Below are positions 59,430-64,000 of a stretch of 64,000 nt of DNA, one piece after another (within the stretch, counting starts at the first letter, position 1; each line of letters starts with the position of its first letter). The notes below the pieces were generated by a model. The model was not told where the DNA came from, did no database searches, and saw only the letters and a list, made by a program, of their open reading frames with translations. Source of the DNA: Flagellimonas allohymeniacidonis (lineage in GTDB: Bacteria; Bacteroidota; Bacteroidia; Flavobacteriales; Flavobacteriaceae); contig NZ_SGIU01000002.1 in the NCBI RefSeq assembly GCF_004296335.1, forward strand, positions 819,882-883,881, read 5' to 3'. The position numbers were made by a program, and so were the translations under genes.

Positions 59430-60746
59430 TTAAAGATCAAATCCTAACCGAACACCAAGTTTATTGGCTATCAGTTTGTTGATTCTTGATTTTAACTCGG
59501 GAATTCGAACGCTTTCCAAAACGTTATTGGCAAAGGCATACATCAACAGTGCACTGGCTTCTTTCTTTGGAATACCTCTGGACTGCAAATAGAACATAGC
59601 TTCCTCATCCAATTGGCCCACGGTGCATCCGTGTGAACATTTTACGTCATCCGCAAAGATTTCCAGCTGTGGTTTGGTGTTAACAGTCGCCCTGTCACTG
59701 ATCAAAACATTATTGTTTTGCTGAAAGGCATTGGTTTTCTGCGCAATCTTGTCCACAATAATCTTTCCATTGAACACTCCTGTGGATTGCTCTCCGAATA
59801 TTCCTTTGTAGTCTTGGTGACTTTCACAATTGGGTTGAGCGTGGTGCACTAAAGTATGATGGTCCACATGTTGCTTCTCTCCCAAGATGGTCACCCCTTT
59901 TAGGGTAGAATCAATACGTTCTCCATTTTGATAGAAATTGAGATTGTTGCGGGTTAATTTTCCGCCAAAAGAGAAGGTATGCACCCGAACTACGCTATTG
60001 TCTTTTTGTGAAATATAGGTGTTGTCAATCAGCGAAGCTGTGTTTGCATCGTTTTGTACTTTATAATAGTCCACGATAGCATCTTTCGCTGCAAAAATTT
60101 CCGTTACCGAATTGGTCAACACCTCATTTCCAGTCAAACTCTGATGACGCTCAATGACCTGTAGTTCTGCATTTTCCTCTGCAATCACCAAGTTTCTGGG
60201 TTGCAATAGTAAAGCAGACTCATTCCCAGTCGCCAAATGCAAAATTTGAATGGGCTTTTTGGGCATTTTATTCTTGGGAATATAAATGTAAGCGCCCTCT
60301 TTGCTAAAAGCTGTATTCAAAGTGGTCAAGGATTCATCCTTGGAAGCTGCTTTGTTGAAATACACATCGATTACCTGACGATATTGTGGTTTGGTCAGGG
60401 CTGAGCTCATCAAACAAACATCAACTCCGTCGTGGGTAGTCTCAGAAAGGTAAGAGCTATACACCCCATCAATAAATACAATCTTATAAGTGTCTATTTC
60501 ATGAATGAAATATTTCTTGATGTCCTTGTACTCCAAGGTGCTTTCCGTCTTCGGAAAGATACTGAAGTCAACTTTCTGCAAGCTGTTCAAGGAAGTATAC
60601 TTCCAAGCCTCTTCCCGCTTTGAGGGAAACCCTTTGGTCTCAAAATTCTTGATGGCCTCTGAGCGAACCTCATGAACTGGATTGTCCAGGTCGATGTTGT
60701 TCTCGAAGGCCAAAAAGGAAGAAAGTAGTTTATCTTTTAAATCCAT
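59430..60746 (-). CDS. sufD: SufD scaffold protein
   Basis: 438 residues. SKREEAWKYTSLNSL at the N-terminus and the long right-handed beta-helix with NAELQVIERHQSL, HHTLVHHAQPNCESHQDYKGIFGEQSTGVFNGKIIVDKIAQKTNAFQQNNNVLIS, KPQLEIFADDVKCSHGCTVGQLDEEAMFYLQSRGIP match SufD. It forms the SufBC2D complex with SufB and SufC and supports iron entry. 9 bases separate it from sufC. Confidence 0.95.
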   Translation of the reverse strand: MDLKDKLLSSFLAFENNIDLDNPVHEVRSEAIKNFETKGFPSKREEAWKYTSLNSLQKVDFSIFPKTESTLEYKDIKKYFIHEIDTYKIVFIDGVYSSYLSETTHDGVDVCLMSSALTKPQYRQVIDVYFNKAASKDESLTTLNTAFSKEGAYIYIPKNKMPKKPIQILHLATGNESALLLQPRNLVIAEENAELQVIERHQSLTGNEVLTNSVTEIFAAKDAIVDYYKVQNDANTASLIDNTYISQKDNSVVRVHTFSFGGKLTRNNLNFYQNGERIDSTLKGVTILGEKQHVDHHTLVHHAQPNCESHQDYKGIFGEQSTGVFNGKIIVDKIAQKTNAFQQNNNVLISDRATVNTKPQLEIFADDVKCSHGCTVGQLDEEAMFYLQSRGIPKKEASALLMYAFANNVLESVRIPELKSRINKLIANKLGVRLGFDL

Positions 60747-60755
60747 CTTGTTCTA

Positions 60756-61508
60756 CTATAAAACGGCTTCTTGCTTAATCCAATCGTATCCTTTTTCCTC
60801 AAGTTCCAATGCCAACTCCTTTGTTCCTGATTTCACAATCTTTCCATCATGGAGCACGTGTACGTAATCTGGCACGATATATTCCAACAACCTTTGGTAG
60901 TGTGTAATCACGATAATGGCATTGTCTTTTCCGCGAAGCTTGTTGACGCCGTTGGCCACAATGCGAAGCGCATCAATGTCCAATCCGGAATCGGTTTCAT
61001 CCAAAATGGCCAGTTTTGGTTCCATCATGGCCATTTGAAAAATTTCGTTTCGTTTTTTCTCCCCACCAGAAAAACCTTCGTTCAAGGATCGGGACAAGAA
61101 TTTGCGGTCAATCTCCAACAATTCCGATTTTTCACGAATCAGTTTTAGCATCTGATTGGCAGGCATATCTTCCAACCCTCTTGCTTTTCTTGATTCATTG
61201 ATGGCCGTTTTCATAAAGTTGGTCACAGAAACTCCGGGAATCTCAACAGGGTACTGGAACGACATAAATATACCTTTGTGTGCCCTCTCCTCCGGTGCCA
61301 ATTCTTCCAAGTCCTCGCCTTCCAAGGAAATCGTTCCTTTTTTAATTTCGAACTCTTCTTTTCCAGCAATTACTGAAGCCAAGGTACTTTTCCCTGAACC
61401 ATTGGGACCCATAATGGCATGGACTTCTCCGGCGTTTACCTGAAGGTTGATTCCTTTGAGGATTTTCTTGTCCTCAACACTGGCATGTAAATCTTTTATT
61501 TCTAACAT
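60756..61508 (-). CDS. sufC: SufC ATPase
   Basis: 250 residues from the ATG at 61508 (a GTG at 61517 adds three residues). An ABC-type ATPase: Walker A GPNGSGKST, signature LNEGFSGGEKKRNEI, Walker B AILDETDSGLD and the H-loop ITHYQRL. It powers the SufBC2D scaffold without being a transporter. It follows the MBL-fold gene by 14 bases, an unusual spacing partner within a suf operon. Confidence 0.95.
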   Translation of the reverse strand: MLEIKDLHASVEDKKILKGINLQVNAGEVHAIMGPNGSGKSTLASVIAGKEEFEIKKGTISLEGEDLEELAPEERAHKGIFMSFQYPVEIPGVSVTNFMKTAINESRKARGLEDMPANQMLKLIREKSELLEIDRKFLSRSLNEGFSGGEKKRNEIFQMAMMEPKLAILDETDSGLDIDALRIVANGVNKLRGKDNAIIVITHYQRLLEYIVPDYVHVLHDGKIVKSGTKELALELEEKGYDWIKQEAVL

Positions 61509-61522
61509 CGTACTCACTTTCG

Positions 61523-62398
61523 TTATTTCAAATAGTTGGGAACTCTTGGAAACTTATCAAAGTCTTCCTTGGAGTGCTGTAAATAAACTTTCGCATTTTT
61601 TTCAAGAGCAAAGGCTTCAAACGCATCCATACTTGCTTGGGTTTGGGCCACATCACTATTGAAAATGGGAATTCTTCTAAACTCTCGATTCTCGGAGAAA
61701 TGATATAAATCTCCAGAGAGCAACAAGGGTCCATGTTCGGGTAAATCAAGAAAAAGTACTTGATGCCCTGGGGTATGGCCAGGCATAAACTTCATTACTA
61801 CAGCGCCATCACCAAAAACGTCATAGTCCCCCTTTATTTTTTTGATATTGGTCAATCCCTTAATGGAGTTGTACATCTCAGGATTTGATTCTTGAACTTT
61901 CTTGCTGGTCACAAAATCATATTCCAGTTCTTGTACCAACCATGTGGAACCAGAAAAAGCATTGGCATGTCCAACATGATCAAAATGGGTATGTGACATA
62001 GAGAGATAATCAATATCATCAACGCTCATTCCTATGCTTGCCAATTGGTTGAGCACAGAGTCTTTTCGTGAAACCGTGAATGCCCCGCTAGGGTCTGTGT
62101 AGGGTTCTTCCATGCCCACCAAAGATTCTGGAAGGCCTGCATCCCACATTAAATCACCTTTTGGATGGCGAATTACATAAAAAGCATCAGCAAACTCCTT
62201 GCTTAGTCCTGTATACGTAGTGTCTTGTGAAAAAAGATTTAACTGGTTTACCTGCACAGTGCCCCCATTAAAAACGTATAGCTTTATTTGTGGCTTTTCT
62301 GCCACAACTTTCAAGGTATCAGCTTGCGCCGTTTCTTTCTTCTGCTCCTTGCAGGCGAAGGTTGAAAGTATAATAGTAAAGAGTAGCAGTTTTTTCAT
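61523..62398 (-). CDS. MBL-fold metallo-hydrolase lipoprotein between sufB and sufC
   Basis: 291 residues from the ATG at 62398. A lipoprotein signal (KKLLLFTIILSTFAC, Cys16, followed by the charged KEQKKET) puts it outside the inner membrane. The body is a metallo-beta-lactamase-fold hydrolase: the metal-binding HTHFDHVGH motif, MPGHTPGHQVLFLDLP and LLLSGDLYHFSENREFRR. Similar proteins include N-acyl-homoserine lactonases, but the substrate is not predictable. It sits in the suf operon, 26 bases after sufB and 14 before sufC, although its predicted location excludes direct work with the cytosolic SufBCD. Confidence 0.88.
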   Translation of the reverse strand: MKKLLLFTIILSTFACKEQKKETAQADTLKVVAEKPQIKLYVFNGGTVQVNQLNLFSQDTTYTGLSKEFADAFYVIRHPKGDLMWDAGLPESLVGMEEPYTDPSGAFTVSRKDSVLNQLASIGMSVDDIDYLSMSHTHFDHVGHANAFSGSTWLVQELEYDFVTSKKVQESNPEMYNSIKGLTNIKKIKGDYDVFGDGAVVMKFMPGHTPGHQVLFLDLPEHGPLLLSGDLYHFSENREFRRIPIFNSDVAQTQASMDAFEAFALEKNAKVYLQHSKEDFDKFPRVPNYLK

Positions 62399-62424
62399 TT
62401 TCCAATTTCTCCTAGTCAAACGAA

Positions 62425-63870
62425 TTATCCTACAGAACCTTCAAGGCTGATTTCCAATAACTTTTGTGCTTCAACTGCAAATTCCATAGGAAGCTTGTTC
62501 AATACTTCCTTACTAAACCCATTGACAATAAGGGCAATGGCTTTTTCGGTATCGATCCCTCTTTGGTTGCAGTAGAAAATTTGGTCTTCCCCAATTTTAC
62601 TGGTAGTGGCCTCATGCTCTATTTGTGCCGACTTATTTTTGGTTTCGATATAGGGAAAAGTATGCGCGCCACAATTGTTCCCCATCAACAAGGAATCACA
62701 TTGTGAAAAATTACGGGCATTCTCTGCTCTGCTATTCACCTGTACCAATCCACGATAGCTGTTTTGTGACTGGCCGGCCGAAATGCCTTTGGAGATAATA
62801 GTGCTTTTTGTATTCTTCCCCAAGTGAATCATTTTGGTGCCCGTATCCGCTTGTTGAAAATTATTGGTAACCGCAATGGAGTAGAATTCTCCAATGGAAT
62901 TATCCCCTTTCAGCACGCAGGAAGGATATTTCCATGTTACGGCAGAACCTGTTTCTACTTGTGTCCAAGAAATTTTTGAGTTCTTTTCGCAAAGTCCTCG
63001 CTTGGTCACAAAATTAAAAACCCCACCTTTTCCTTCTTTGTCTCCAGGAAACCAATTTTGAACCGTAGAGTATTTAATTTCAGCATCATCTAGTGCAATC
63101 AATTCCACCACTGCGGCGTGTAATTGATTTTCATCTCTTGAGGGCGCCGTACATCCTTCCAAGTAACTTACGTAACTGCCTTCGTCTGCTATGACCAAGG
63201 TTCTTTCAAACTGTCCCGTGCCGGCTTGGTTAATACGGAAATAAGTAGAAAGTTCCATGGGACATCGTACTCCCTTAGGGATATAACAGAAAGACCCATC
63301 CGAAAATACCGCTGAATTGAGTGCAGCGTAAAAGTTGTCTTTTCTAGGAACTACGGTGCCAATATATTTTTTGATTAACTCTGGGTGCTCTTGTATTGCT
63401 TCGGAAATCGAGCAGAAAATAATGCCTTTTTCTGCCAGGGTTTTTTTGAAGGTCGTCGCTACCGAAACCGAATCCATAACAATATCGACGGCCACCCCAG
63501 CTAACTTCTTTTGCTCGTCAAGGGAAATACCCAACTTCTTGAAGGTTTCCAATAGCTCTGGATCTACCTCATCCAAGCTGTTGTACTTGGGCTTACTATT
63601 TGGGGCCGAGTAATATGAAATATCCTGAAAGTCCGGCTTTTGATAGGTTACATTTGCCCATTCCGGTTCTTCCATTTCCTTCCAGACCCGAAAAGCTTCC
63701 AAACGCCATTCGGTCATCCATTCAGGCTCCTCTTTTTTCTTGGAAATCGCAATAACGATATCCTCGTTCAACCCTTTGGGTAGGGTATCAGACTTAATAT
63801 CCGTATAGAAACCGTACTCGTATTCTTTGGTTTCCAGTTCTTTTTTTAATTCCTCTTCTGTGTAAGCCAT
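62425..63870 (-). CDS. sufB: SufB scaffold protein
   Basis: 481 residues. [117 protein letters not shown] and [23 protein letters not shown] are SufB blocks; the cysteines in YLEGCTAP and in GVRCPM are conserved, and the C-terminal beta-helix contacts SufD. SufB is the main site of cluster assembly. The upstream gene (stop at 63907) is a SufA-like carrier, 36 bases away. Confidence 0.96.
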   Translation of the reverse strand: MAYTEEELKKELETKEYEYGFYTDIKSDTLPKGLNEDIVIAISKKKEEPEWMTEWRLEAFRVWKEMEEPEWANVTYQKPDFQDISYYSAPNSKPKYNSLDEVDPELLETFKKLGISLDEQKKLAGVAVDIVMDSVSVATTFKKTLAEKGIIFCSISEAIQEHPELIKKYIGTVVPRKDNFYAALNSAVFSDGSFCYIPKGVRCPMELSTYFRINQAGTGQFERTLVIADEGSYVSYLEGCTAPSRDENQLHAAVVELIALDDAEIKYSTVQNWFPGDKEGKGGVFNFVTKRGLCEKNSKISWTQVETGSAVTWKYPSCVLKGDNSIGEFYSIAVTNNFQQADTGTKMIHLGKNTKSTIISKGISAGQSQNSYRGLVQVNSRAENARNFSQCDSLLMGNNCGAHTFPYIETKNKSAQIEHEATTSKIGEDQIFYCNQRGIDTEKAIALIVNGFSKEVLNKLPMEFAVEAQKLLEISLEGSVG

Positions 63871-63906
63871 GTTTTCTTGTTAGTCAATTGACACTTCAAT
63901 CAACGC

Positions 63907-64000
63907 TTAGAGTGAAAAACTCTCACCGCATCCACAAGTGCGTTGTGCATTGGGATTGTTGAACACAAACCCTTTTCCGTTTAAACCTCCTGAATATTCC
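63907..64000 (-). CDS. A-type iron-sulfur carrier (SufA/IscA-like), C-terminal part
   Basis: Only the last 30 codons lie in the window. They read [30 protein letters not shown], ending in the Cys-Gly-Cys-Gly signature of A-type carriers (SufA/IscA/ErpA), whose cysteines bind the cluster. It is upstream of sufB in the same direction, 36 bases away, so it is probably the first or an early gene of the suf operon. The full product and the operon promoter lie beyond the right edge. Confidence 0.88.
   Translation of the reverse strand, partial: EYSGGLNGKGFVFNNPNAQRTCGCGESFSL

Noticed and set aside
1..64000. CRISPR array, insertion sequence, prophage, defence island, tRNA or rRNA gene
   Set aside because: I saw no repeat-spacer pattern, transposase, integrase, terminal repeats or cloverleaf sequence in this window.

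Overview
This window looks like a chromosome segment of a marine-type member of the Flavobacteriaceae (phylum Bacteroidota). The signs are: many upstream regions carry the Bacteroidota -7 element TAnnTTTG; one secreted protease ends in a type IX secretion sorting tail; many small families typical of this group are present (DUF3109, DUF2480, DUF3078, DUF1460, DUF4421-like, TPR-type LytS kinases, AraC regulators with a membrane N-terminus); and there are many lipoproteins. Genes are dense, strand runs are short to medium, and I saw no rRNA, tRNA, CRISPR array, insertion sequence or prophage.

Layout. 1-324 is the 5' end of nrdB, reading left. 325-1233 is sparse but holds a small membrane-peptide gene with its own promoter and terminator. 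1234-3951 is a LytTR two-component pair. 3948-13094 is housekeeping and envelope genes (DUF3109, MarC, S41 protease, dCMP deaminase, HupE/UreJ, DjlA-like, bacilliredoxin, PlsC, HD hydrolase, Gfo/Idh oxidoreductase). 13139-20592 reads left: an ECF42-type sigma factor with its YCII partner, a radical SAM protein, a secreted unknown, a crotonase, an NtrY-like kinase and HemJ. 20679-23813 is a large BNR-repeat protein. 23990-32705 reads mostly right: a RidA-like lipoprotein, an SPFH/zinc-ribbon membrane pair and several secreted beta-propeller proteins. 32714-39144 holds MATE, ferrochelatase, DUF1460, a glycosidase/ThuA pair and an AraC regulator.

39353-48956 is a tightly overlapped operon: hemA-hemC-hemD-hemE-(DUF6973-like)-hemF-(DUF4421-like)-phzF-like-hemB-CNNM/CBS-ogt. 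With hemH (34100) and hemJ (20044) the window encodes all of protoheme synthesis from glutamyl-tRNA except HemL (glutamate-1-semialdehyde aminotransferase). A divergent AraC regulator and an intergenic region with a Fur-like palindrome and a TTGCCC array suggest dedicated control. 55818-64000 reads left and is a SUF iron-sulfur operon (sufA-like partial, sufB, an MBL-fold lipoprotein, sufC, sufD, sufS, sufE, a DUF59 protein, DUF2480, DUF3078). Iron-sulfur and heme biogenesis therefore dominate the right half.

No obviously new defence or mobile system is visible. The best leads for undescribed biology are the two unknown proteins embedded in the heme operon and its regulatory region, the extracytoplasmic MBL protein inside the suf operon, the SPFH-GYF/zinc-ribbon membrane module, the 39-residue peptide gene, and a palindrome wrapped around the promoter of the radical SAM gene. 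Functions were assigned by reading motifs, without database searches.
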